From Hydrogenimonas sp. (GTDB taxonomy: Bacteria > Campylobacterota > Campylobacteria > Campylobacterales > Hydrogenimonadaceae), in assembly GCA_021647345.1 (NCBI GenBank), contig JAKIUX010000001.1:1-21014 (forward strand): DNA of 21,014 nucleotides, read 5' to 3'. The position numbers and the translations under genes are program-made. The stretch's first letter is position 1; the number at the start of each line of letters is the position of its first letter. Below the pieces are notes generated by a model. The model had not been told where the DNA came from, ran no database searches, and worked only from the letters and a program-made list of their open reading frames with translations. Below, one piece after another: positions 1 through 7,564 of the stretch.

Positions 1-94
1 ATTAGGGTTTCGATTATAGTGTTTTTTAGTAAAATAGTCTTTAAAAGTATGTTGTCTTATATATTTTAAGGACATTCATTAGTAGGATAAAAGT

Positions 95-781
95 GTGAGA
101 TGTATAGAGTGTTTTTCTAAAGTCTATTATCTATCTGATGGACGAGTAAAGTGCAGTAAGTGCCTAAAGAGATTTAGTCCAAAAAAGATCGCAAGACAAA
201 AAGAGTTGATTTTAGCTTTTAGCAGCGATTTAACTGCCCGCCAAGCTTCAAAAAGAGTGGGTGTTACATATGTAACCGCTAAGAGATTTTATGATCTGAT
301 TCGAAGCAGAATTTTGATTTATCTGCAAGAGTGTTACGAAGAAAATAGAGACAATATTCTTGAATATGATGAATATCTCTATTTAGACCACTCTAAGCGC
401 GGAAATAAGAAGAATATATTTGATGCGTATAACTTTTTGACATTTGATTACGGTGAAAAGGTGTATAACATTCTTATGCCATCTTTAGAACGCTATAAAG
501 CTGAATTTCTCGAAGATGGCTTAGAAGAGATATACTATAAAGAGTTCTCACGTTTTTTAAAAATTCATCGCATAGCCAAGCTTAGATCTCTTGATAATAC
601 TATCATACGTTTTTGGGCTTATTTTGATCAGTTTATAAAAAAGTATAAAGGAGTAGAGAGGGAGAACTTCATATACTATTTAAAAGAGGCGGAGTTTAAA
701 TTCAATGTGCCGATAGAGAGAAGAGAGGATATATTGTTGAGACTTTTGGGTTACAGTTTTAGTACAAAACAGAGAGACTAA
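95..781 (+). CDS. IS1595/IS1016-like transposase-derived protein, probably domesticated
   Basis: A 228-residue protein starting at GTG (95), with AGGA at 84-87 as ribosome site. Residues 3-23 form a zinc ribbon (C3, C6, C20, C23), followed by a helix-turn-helix-like stretch (about 46-70). The rest resembles the RNase-H-like part of IS1595/IS1016 transposases: YDEYLY at 91-96 sits where these enzymes have the first catalytic Asp (DETY/DESYFG), GEKVYNILMP at 120-129 matches their GKVYT.IVP strand, and residues 168-204 (N168, FW at 173-174, then KYKGV and LKEAEFKFN) match the IENFW...FNG...LKE.EFRFN tail. The usual DGW and IE-N motifs are poorly kept: Ile171 sits where Glu is normal in IENFW. 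No terminal inverted repeats were seen, and the stop overlaps that of convergent hypF, so this is not a complete insertion sequence. It may now be a DNA-binding protein. The family call is by eye; a present-day function is unknown. Confidence 0.6.
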   Translation: MRCIECFSKVYYLSDGRVKCSKCLKRFSPKKIARQKELILAFSSDLTARQASKRVGVTYVTAKRFYDLIRSRILIYLQECYEENRDNILEYDEYLYLDHSKRGNKKNIFDAYNFLTFDYGEKVYNILMPSLERYKAEFLEDGLEEIYYKEFSRFLKIHRIAKLRSLDNTIIRFWAYFDQFIKKYKGVERENFIYYLKEAEFKFNVPIERREDILLRLLGYSFSTKQRD

Positions 782-3006
782 TCTATGTTGTGCAGCGTAA
801 ACCAGAGCTGACCTAAAGAGATACTCCCATCATTTACCGGCATCTTTTTAGGTAGCAATAGAGTACGCCCTTTTACTCTCTTTATAACGGCGCTTAAAAG
901 TGTACGATTCTGAAATACTCCACCGCAGAGTGCAATTGGAGTATCATCATACTTATCAGAGATTCTCTTTATCGTATCCGCTAAACCTTCGATTAGAGCT
1001 AAGGCTGGTGACGATTCTCTATTTTCGACTATTGATCTAACAAGAGGCTCCCAGTCGATTATTTGATCATCTTTTACATCTATTACTGCATTAATTTTTC
1101 CTTTTAAAGCAGCGGCTGTCTCAATTTTAAGACCGCTCTCTCCCTCGTAACTTGCTATCTGACAGATACCTGCAAGCGATGCGATGGCATCAAACACCCT
1201 CCCAATAGATGTTGTCTTAGGAGAGTTTAATCCCTTTGACCACGCTTGATGGAGTGCTTTTATTTCAGATTTTTTAAACGCTCTTGTTGTCGGATTGTCC
1301 ATTTCGAGTATCTCTTTAAGCCGATACAGTTCAAAAAGGAGTGCAAGCGCAGCTCGTCTCGGTTCTTTTACGGCTCTATCTCCTCCAAGAAGTTTGAATG
1401 GCCTAAGATGTGCTACTCTTTTAAAGCTTTTTGTATCCCCGATGAGCACCTCCCCGCCCCATATAGTTCCGTCATCACCATATCCGGTGCCGTCCCATAC
1501 AAAAGAGAGAGTGTTACCGGTTTCTGAATGTTCTGCCATAACGGCAAGCATATGCGCATAGTGGTGTTGGACGGAGTGTTTCTCTATATTTTTAAGATAG
1601 TTTAATGCCCATTTGGTTGTTGCATAGTTAGGGTGCTTATCATGTGCCAACGAATCTGGTTTAAAATTGTAAAACTTGCCAAACGTATTTATAGTACGCT
1701 CGAAGTATCCCATAGCCTCTAAGCTGCCAAGATCGCCTATATGTGCAGATGCGACTATTTGGTGATCAAAAGCTATAGCTATACTGTTTTTCTGGTTTGC
1801 CCCTACGGCTAAAATCTTTTTGTCGCTCTTAAACGAAAGCGGTATTGTCACAGGTGCGATACCTCTAGCTACTCTTAGCCACTGAACTCTATTTTCGACA
1901 ATATGTGCGACACTGTCGTCGCAAGCATTCACAATCTCTCTGTTGTGATCGAGCACAGCATCTACGACACCTGCAAGCTTTTGTGCCAACTCTTCATATG
2001 TGAAGATAATTGGCTCTTCGCTTATGTTTGCGCTAGTAGCTACTAAAGGGAAATCTATGTAATCAAACAGAAGGTAGTGCAGCGGCGTATAAGGGAGCAT
2101 AATTCCAATTATATCTATCTGCGGCGCAATGCCTTCAAGCTCTTTTGAGCTCTTTTTTAAAAGCACTATAGGGCGCTCTTTCGAGGTTAAAAGATCCTCT
2201 TCTATTTGGGAAATTGTCGCAAGGCTTTTGGCCATTTGCAAATTCTTTACCATTACGGCAAAAGGTTTAGAAGCTCTCTTTTTGCGCTCTCTAAGAAGTT
2301 TTACGCTCTCGGTTTTGGACGCGTTGCACATCAGGTGAAAACCTCCTATGCCCTTTATAGCCACAATTTTGCCTTCAGCAAGGAGGTTTGCACACTCTTT
2401 TATCGCTTCATGCCCCTTGAGCGTTAAGCCTTTAGCTTTTAAAATAGTCTGCGGCCCGCATTTGTCGCAAGCTATAGGTTGAGCGTGGTAGCGCCGACTG
2501 CTTGGGTCTTTGTACTCTTTTTCACACTCTTTGCACATTTTAAAAGATGCCATTGATGTGTTTGGGCGATCGTATGGAACGGTATGGGTAATTGTATATC
2601 GCGGTCCGCAGTCGGTACAGTTGATAAATGGATAAAGATAGCGCCTATTTGCAGGGTCTCTCATTTCGCTTAAACATCTATCGCAAACCGAAATATCAGC
2701 CGATATGGGCGTGCTTTTTGAGCCATCTTTTTTAGAAGATAATATCTTAAACTCATTCTCAAATAGAGGCTTTATGGGCTCTATATCGATTCTATCTATC
2801 CGTGCAAGTTTTGGCGGACAATTTTCAATCTTATAGAGCAGTGCGTTTATTGATTCCTCATCTCCTTCTATCTCGGCTATCACCCCTTCAGAAGAGTTTT
2901 TGACATAGCCTGCTGCTTCGTGTTCGATAGCGTATTTATATAGCGTAGGCCTAAAACCTACGCCTTGTACTACACCTTTTATTTTAAGGCGATAGCGAAC
3001 TCTCAT
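778..3006 (-). CDS. hypF: HypF, carbamoyltransferase for [NiFe] hydrogenase maturation
   Basis: HypF uses carbamoyl phosphate and ATP to make the thiocarbamate on HypE that becomes the cyanide ligands of the NiFe active site; it acts in the cytoplasm. The 742-residue length is typical. Domains in order: acylphosphatase-like (1-90, VQGVGFR at 13-19); two C4 zinc fingers (C108, C111, C130, C133 and C158, C161, C180, C183, both CX2CX18CX2C); YrdC-like domain (about 200-380, KGIGGFHL at 218-225); Kae1-like carbamoyltransferase domain (about 395-742) with HHYAH at 481-485, DGTGYGDDGTIWGGE at 505-519, CGGVFQN at 694-700 and NDG at 725-727. All catalytic motifs look intact. It is the last gene of the hyd operon, three bases after the hydE stop, with no clear Shine-Dalgarno, which suggests translational coupling. 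No other hyp genes are in the window, so HypABCDE must be encoded elsewhere. Confidence 0.97.
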   Translation of the reverse strand: MRVRYRLKIKGVVQGVGFRPTLYKYAIEHEAAGYVKNSSEGVIAEIEGDEESINALLYKIENCPPKLARIDRIDIEPIKPLFENEFKILSSKKDGSKSTPISADISVCDRCLSEMRDPANRRYLYPFINCTDCGPRYTITHTVPYDRPNTSMASFKMCKECEKEYKDPSSRRYHAQPIACDKCGPQTILKAKGLTLKGHEAIKECANLLAEGKIVAIKGIGGFHLMCNASKTESVKLLRERKKRASKPFAVMVKNLQMAKSLATISQIEEDLLTSKERPIVLLKKSSKELEGIAPQIDIIGIMLPYTPLHYLLFDYIDFPLVATSANISEEPIIFTYEELAQKLAGVVDAVLDHNREIVNACDDSVAHIVENRVQWLRVARGIAPVTIPLSFKSDKKILAVGANQKNSIAIAFDHQIVASAHIGDLGSLEAMGYFERTINTFGKFYNFKPDSLAHDKHPNYATTKWALNYLKNIEKHSVQHHYAHMLAVMAEHSETGNTLSFVWDGTGYGDDGTIWGGEVLIGDTKSFKRVAHLRPFKLLGGDRAVKEPRRAALALLFELYRLKEILEMDNPTTRAFKKSEIKALHQAWSKGLNSPKTTSIGRVFDAIASLAGICQIASYEGESGLKIETAAALKGKINAVIDVKDDQIIDWEPLVRSIVENRESSPALALIEGLADTIKRISDKYDDTPIALCGGVFQNRTLLSAVIKRVKGRTLLLPKKMPVNDGSISLGQLWFTLHNID

Positions 3007-3009
3007 TTT

Positions 3010-4428
3010 CTATCGATTATAGTCAAGAGCGATTTTAGTAGGGAAGAAAGGGTTTGATGATTGAAGCTTGCTCAAGATTCTACTAAAGAGTACTGAGTTT
3101 TCAAAAATATCCCCAAGAAATATAGTCTCTTCAATTTTCAATTTCTGTTTTAGCTGACCAGTTACAGATATTGCCATATCGCCTATTGCTTCAAAAATTG
3201 AGTATGCAAGATGGCTGTTTTCAGCTCCGGCAATTTTAAAACTCATAATAGAGCCGATCATAGATTCGTAATCTAGTCCATTTTCATTAAAGTTCATATC
3301 TATTTTCAATCCGCCGTTACCCCGAAATTCAAGGGCTTTGTCGCTAATGGCTTCGTAGCTGTTTTCCTCTAAGCCTAAAATTGCCGCAGCTGTTGCGAAT
3401 ATATCAAGGTCACTATTTTCTAATATGCTCCACTCGTTTGCAAAACTATTTTTGAAGTTGTTTAAAAGCTTGCTTCTTATTGGGTTAGACTCCATATTTT
3501 GCAGACTCTTTTTAAGAGAAAAGTCACCAAGATCTACAACCTTTTTGCCTTTTGAGTTTTTATATGCATAAAATGATATTCCGCAGCCGAGACTAAGGTA
3601 GGCGCATACCGCACTATCATAGCCAGCTTCATCCATAGCGTTTAAAAAACGATTCATTGCCCTATCATCGCTAAGATTTTTAAGAGGTTTGCTTATGCGG
3701 TTGTCATATATCATATGTACTCTATCTTTAATTACAATAACTTTCGGCTCATTCTCTCTTTCATTAAAAAATAGATACTCGATTTCACTCTCTTTTGCGC
3801 TAAGTGCGGCTAATACACTCTTTATGTTATATGGAGCTTTAACTCTAAAAAAACTCTTTTTAGTGATACTCTTTAGCTCTTCATCTTTTATTGTAACCTT
3901 GAGTGTCGGTTTCTCTATGCTAAAGAGAGCTTTTATCTCCTCTTCAGTTAGAAAAAAGAGATCAGTGGCCTTTCTTGAATCGGTTATTAAGATAGTATCA
4001 TTCTCATTATAGTGAGGTGAGAATAGTGTCTGGTCATCATCTAAGTAAGCCTCTTTATTGCTATAGTGTCTGCACTCTATTGTATCGTCTAAATATCTTT
4101 CACTTGATGGTTCCGTAATCTCTTCAAGACAGATGGGGCATGGTGCCAATGGGTACTTTTTGGAGATAAACTTCTCATTTTTAACAGGTTCATCACTCTG
4201 TAAAGTTTCAACTTTTCCTAATAATATAGAGTTTGGTAGATACTTCTGGGTCAACTTTGCAAACCTCTCAAGTGACGGTGCATCATCTTCGCTTAATACT
4301 ATCTTGATATTTGCGTCGCTCTCTTGGCTGACATACCCTTTAACGCCGCTCATATCAATTAGATTTTGAATGAAACCGGCAAAATAATCATAATCTATTT
4401 TGTACTCTATTTTTTGAACTATTGACAT
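3010..4428 (-). CDS. hydE: HydE, hydrogenase accessory protein; appears to be a degenerate HypF paralogue
   Basis: A 472-residue protein in the place of hydE of the Helicobacter/Wolinella hyd operon, where it is an accessory protein of poorly known role. The start at ATG 4428 is chosen over TTG 4431 because AGGA (4435-4438) is six bases upstream. It seems derived from HypF: a lone zinc-finger-like segment has C97, C100 and C119 with exactly the HypF spacing (CX2CX18C) and a similar EP.SERY core, but the fourth Cys is Tyr122. The second finger is absent. The C-terminal part follows the HypF Kae1 domain (IFATAAAILGL resembles VFDAIASLAGI of HypF; LGDIFEN at 438-444 replaces CGGVFQN), while the HXXXH and NDG motifs are gone. 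I infer a non-catalytic scaffold or a HypF/HydB-specific helper. It lies 97 bases after hydD, the only real gap in the operon, and just before hypF. The name rests on gene order plus this resemblance. Confidence 0.7.
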   Translation of the reverse strand: MSIVQKIEYKIDYDYFAGFIQNLIDMSGVKGYVSQESDANIKIVLSEDDAPSLERFAKLTQKYLPNSILLGKVETLQSDEPVKNEKFISKKYPLAPCPICLEEITEPSSERYLDDTIECRHYSNKEAYLDDDQTLFSPHYNENDTILITDSRKATDLFFLTEEEIKALFSIEKPTLKVTIKDEELKSITKKSFFRVKAPYNIKSVLAALSAKESEIEYLFFNERENEPKVIVIKDRVHMIYDNRISKPLKNLSDDRAMNRFLNAMDEAGYDSAVCAYLSLGCGISFYAYKNSKGKKVVDLGDFSLKKSLQNMESNPIRSKLLNNFKNSFANEWSILENSDLDIFATAAAILGLEENSYEAISDKALEFRGNGGLKIDMNFNENGLDYESMIGSIMSFKIAGAENSHLAYSIFEAIGDMAISVTGQLKQKLKIEETIFLGDIFENSVLFSRILSKLQSSNPFFPTKIALDYNR

Positions 4429-4467
4429 CAAACTTCCTAATGTTATATTTTTGCAAGGTTATGAAAG

Positions 4468-4507
4468 CGCATAGTGTTGCAAAGCTTTAATTTTGCGGTA
4501 CTATGCG
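4468..4507 (-). other. Stem-loop in the hydD-hydE intergenic gap
   Basis: CGCATAGT (4468-4475) pairs perfectly with ACTATGCG (4500-4507), and inside it GCAAA (4479-4483) pairs with TTTGC (4492-4496) around an 8-base loop. The 3-by-3 segment between the two helices is mismatched on the minus-strand transcript, though it could form G-U pairs on the plus strand. No U-run follows in the minus direction, so it is not an ordinary intrinsic terminator. It may stabilise or process the hyd mRNA between the structural and accessory genes. Confidence 0.5.
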
Positions 4508-4525
4508 GGTTGCGCAGCTTATCAA

Positions 4526-5101
4526 TTAACCGCCTATGACCTGTTTGAGTTCGCTTTGCGGGTTAGCGTACTCTCTAATGATATCCTCTAAAGGCGTCTG
4601 CTTATCTTTTTTATAATAATCAACTCCCGATCTTTTGAGCTCTTGCAAAGAGGCTTCTATGAATGCCGGAAATGATTTAATCATCTTTTCGCTTAAAGAG
4701 ATATCTACACTAATGATATCTTCGGGAATAATTCCTATGATATTTACATCGCTGAGATTGCCGTTTAGTGCTGCAATCTCAAGCATCTCAATTATCTCTA
4801 CTTCATGGGCAGTCTGTTTATAGCTCCCTAATCCAAGAAGCTCTTCGCCCGGAAGATTGTAGATTGCTCCTGGCTCGTCATCTTGCATTGTTATGGTATC
4901 AAGAATAATCACCTTTTCGTAGTCGGTATAGTAGGTCATAAGCTGAAAGCCTAGAACTCCCCCGTCAACAATGGTAATATCTTTGCTGAAGTTATAGTTT
5001 TTCTCTAGAAATCTCGCTGCATATACGCCGATACCTTCATCTTTATAAATTACGGTACCGGCACCGACTACAGCAATACTATTGCTAACTTTTTCGCTCA
5101 A
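4526..5101 (-). CDS. hydD: HydD, endopeptidase that matures the hydrogenase large subunit
   Basis: A 191-residue HybD/HyaD-family (peptidase M52) protease that removes the C-terminal peptide of HydB after nickel insertion, in the cytoplasm. The family's N-terminal glycine-rich strand is present (VVGAGTVIYKDEG, 11-23), with VDGG at 45-48, ILDT at 66-69 and TAHEVEI at 98-104. Glu22, Asp68 and His99 match the three residues that bind Ni/Cd in E. coli HybD. The start ATG overlaps the hydC stop by four bases (ATGA), so it is translationally coupled. Only one such protease is seen here, which fits the observation that HydB has a cleavable tail while HupL has none. Confidence 0.95.
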   Translation of the reverse strand: MSEKVSNSIAVVGAGTVIYKDEGIGVYAARFLEKNYNFSKDITIVDGGVLGFQLMTYYTDYEKVIILDTITMQDDEPGAIYNLPGEELLGLGSYKQTAHEVEIIEMLEIAALNGNLSDVNIIGIIPEDIISVDISLSEKMIKSFPAFIEASLQELKRSGVDYYKKDKQTPLEDIIREYANPQSELKQVIGG

Positions 5102-5811
5102 TCTTTGCTCTCGCTCTCTTTTACATATTTAGAGCCGCCAAAGACTATTGCAATATCGCCCTCTTGCCAGAATATAGTTCTCCATACCTGATAATATATA
5201 TGAAACATTATCCAAGCAATAATATAGTACATCGTTTCATGGTGAGACATTCTTACATCCATATATGTTCCGCCTGTTACCCAAATTGTCCAGTCGGTTG
5301 CAAGATGAAGCATTGCCGGCCACCACTCTCCAATACTGCTAAGTCCGCTACCAAGGCCGTGTACATACATTTGAAGACCGGTTAGAAGCATCCATAGCAG
5401 CATTAGGTGAAATATAAAGAAAAAGACTGTATTAAAACTGTCGCTATGGCTTGAGTCGAACCTTTTTACTCTGTTTAGAGTAATAAGGTTAATTAGCACA
5501 TCAAAGAACTCTTTAACATTCTTTGCATTTGGTATCAGTTTTTTGTATGGCTTCTCAAAGCGGCTAAAGAAATAAAGATATGCTATAACAATAGAACTGA
5601 CATCAAAGATTATAGCTGCTATAAAGTGTATCCACCTATTCCAAGCCATTACGTATTTGTCTACAGCCGGATCGGCTATAAGAGTTTGGTAATACGGGTG
5701 TCCTATATAAAGTCCCGTAATGATTGCTGCAACCATACAGATAGCTACTACCCAGTGATTAAGCCTCATAAAAACGGTCATTCTTTTAACTTTTTTGTAT
5801 CCCTGTTTCAT
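5098..5811 (-). CDS. hydC: HydC, di-heme cytochrome b subunit of the membrane hydrogenase
   Basis: An integral-membrane subunit that takes electrons from HydA and passes them through two b hemes to menaquinone. I place the start at ATG 5811 (237 residues) rather than further upstream, because AGGAG at 5817-5821 sits five bases before it and the longer version would overlap hydB by 38 bases. Four or more hydrophobic helices are evident (about 20-36, 58-82, 126-150, 195-212). His19, His62, His190 and His204 match the order and spacing of the four heme ligands known in Wolinella succinogenes HydC (His25, His67, His186, His200); the last pair has the same 14-residue spacing. The cytoplasmic loop of about 85-125 is rich in Lys/Arg, and the C-terminus is polar. 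It lies between hydB and hydD in a tight operon. Confidence 0.95.
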   Translation of the reverse strand: MKQGYKKVKRMTVFMRLNHWVVAICMVAAIITGLYIGHPYYQTLIADPAVDKYVMAWNRWIHFIAAIIFDVSSIVIAYLYFFSRFEKPYKKLIPNAKNVKEFFDVLINLITLNRVKRFDSSHSDSFNTVFFFIFHLMLLWMLLTGLQMYVHGLGSGLSSIGEWWPAMLHLATDWTIWVTGGTYMDVRMSHHETMYYIIAWIMFHIYYQVWRTIFWQEGDIAIVFGGSKYVKESESKD

Positions 5812-5821
5812 GGAGACTCCT

Positions 5822-7564
5822 TTAGATCGAACAGCTTGTGCTAACTTTAAACTCTCCAAGCTTTTTGCCCTTAGTATCTACAATATGAACTGCGCACGCG
5901 ATACACGGGTCAAAACTGTGAATGGTTCTTAAAATCTCAAGAGGTTGATGAGGATCAGCCACTTTAGTGCCTATCAAAGATGCTTCATAAGCACCCATTC
6001 TGTTTTTGTCATCTCTTGGAGATGCGTTCCATGTGGAGGGGACTACCGCTTGATAGTTTTCTATTTTTCCATCTTTAATCTTTACCCAGTGGCCAAGTCC
6101 GCCTCTTGGGGCCTCTTCAAGGCCATAGCCTTGTGCATCTTTGCTTACCTCGTCAAAATCAAACTCTGTCCAAGTAGAGTGATCACCTGCTGCTACATTT
6201 GAAGCAAGTTCATCTATCCACTCCATCATTACGTCTGCCATTAGTTCTGTCTCTATGGCTCTAGCAGCGGTTCTTCCAACCGTGGAAAAGAGTACGCTCG
6301 TCGGTGCAGCTTTGCCAAGGCCAAGGTGTCCGCCAAGTTTTTCAAGGAAGTTTGTTACATATTTAGTAATTCTCTCATCTTTTGCAGCTACCCCTATTAC
6401 CATCCTTGCAAGAGGCCCTACTTCTACTCTGTTATCATCATAGTTAGGAGCTTTTATCCAGCTATATTTTTCATTTGTTTTTAGATAAGCCAGCCCGTCA
6501 TCTCTTTTTTCAAGACCGGTGTAATTTGGTTCCGTTGTGCCGTCGAAAGGATGTTGAGGGCCCTTGGCATTATACCATGCATGTGTGACATCTTCAGTGA
6601 CTTTTGATTGATCAAAAGGAATCACTTTGCTTAAATCTCCATTTAGAACTACGCCGCTTGGAAAGAGCAGGGCTGCTTTATAGAAGTCGTTGTCATCGAG
6701 TCTGAAGCCGCCGTAAGAGAGGAAGCTTTTAAGACCCGCTCCCGTTCCGTCAAGTGCTTCATCTGCATAAACTGTACCCGCCATCGCAATATCAGCAAGG
6801 TAGGCATTTTTGATAAAGTCTCTTGCTTTGTTGAGCAGAGATTTAAACTGCGCATTTCTTGCAGGGTTGATAATATCTTGAACGCATGTTACGCCGCCAA
6901 CGACTATGCTTTGCGGATGCGGCATTTTTCCGCCGTATATTGCCATCATTTTTGACATATCTCTTTGCATGTCAAGTGCTTGCAGATAATGAGCCACTCC
7001 TATGAGATTCTGTTCGGGTGTAAGTTTATAATGCTTGTTGCCCCAGTAGGCGTTAGCAAATAGTCCAAGCCTTCCTTGTTTAACAAACTTCTGCACTCTC
7101 TGCTGAATCTTTCTTAGATCCCCCTCGCCTACTCCATAAGGGGTATCTGTCCATTTGAATGCCTCTTTTGCGGCTTTGGCAGGGTCTGCTTTAAGAGCAC
7201 TTGTTATATCTATCCAGTCAAGGCCGTGCAGATGATAGAAGTGAACGACATGGTCATGCAGATAGAGTGCTCCTTGCATTAAGTTTCTGACCAGTCTTGC
7301 ATTTTTTGGTATCTTGACTCCAAACGCATGCTCTACCGCCTCTATTGAGCGCTGGTAGTGTGTGCCTGTACAGACTCCGCAGATTCGCATAGCAAGAAGA
7401 CCTGCATCTCTTGGATCACGCCCCTTTAGTATCGTCTCAATGCCTCTAAACATTGTTGAGCTTGAAAAGGCGTCCGTTATTACATTATTTTCATCTATTA
7501 CCGCTTCAATTCTTAAGTGACCTTCAATTCTAGTGATTGGATCGACTATGATATGCTTACTCAT
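5822..7564 (-). CDS. hydB: HydB, large [NiFe] subunit of the membrane-bound uptake hydrogenase
   Basis: The catalytic subunit (580 residues) of a group 1b (Wolinella/Helicobacter-type) respiratory hydrogenase that splits H2 in the periplasm. The four NiFe-binding cysteines are present: C62 and C65 in RICGVC (60-65), C554 and C557 in DPCIACAVH (552-560). The N-terminal RIEGH motif is at 12-16. After His560 there is a 20-residue tail, which is the part expected to be removed by HydD. It has no export signal of its own and would travel with HydA by the Tat route. Its ATG follows the hydA stop with no gap, and GGAGG lies inside the end of hydA. Its length and motifs show nothing broken. Confidence 0.97.
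   Translation of the reverse strand: MSKHIIVDPITRIEGHLRIEAVIDENNVITDAFSSSTMFRGIETILKGRDPRDAGLLAMRICGVCTGTHYQRSIEAVEHAFGVKIPKNARLVRNLMQGALYLHDHVVHFYHLHGLDWIDITSALKADPAKAAKEAFKWTDTPYGVGEGDLRKIQQRVQKFVKQGRLGLFANAYWGNKHYKLTPEQNLIGVAHYLQALDMQRDMSKMMAIYGGKMPHPQSIVVGGVTCVQDIINPARNAQFKSLLNKARDFIKNAYLADIAMAGTVYADEALDGTGAGLKSFLSYGGFRLDDNDFYKAALLFPSGVVLNGDLSKVIPFDQSKVTEDVTHAWYNAKGPQHPFDGTTEPNYTGLEKRDDGLAYLKTNEKYSWIKAPNYDDNRVEVGPLARMVIGVAAKDERITKYVTNFLEKLGGHLGLGKAAPTSVLFSTVGRTAARAIETELMADVMMEWIDELASNVAAGDHSTWTEFDFDEVSKDAQGYGLEEAPRGGLGHWVKIKDGKIENYQAVVPSTWNASPRDDKNRMGAYEASLIGTKVADPHQPLEILRTIHSFDPCIACAVHIVDTKGKKLGEFKVSTSCSI

Noticed and set aside
4451..4525. The hydD-hydE hairpin as an intrinsic terminator
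   Set aside because: No run of T follows the stem on the minus strand (the sequence after it is CTTTCATAACC), and the genes downstream belong to the same pathway.
5812..5859. A longer hydC with 16 extra N-terminal residues
   Set aside because: It would start inside hydB without a ribosome site, while ATG 5811 has AGGAG at the right distance and gives the usual HydC N-terminus.
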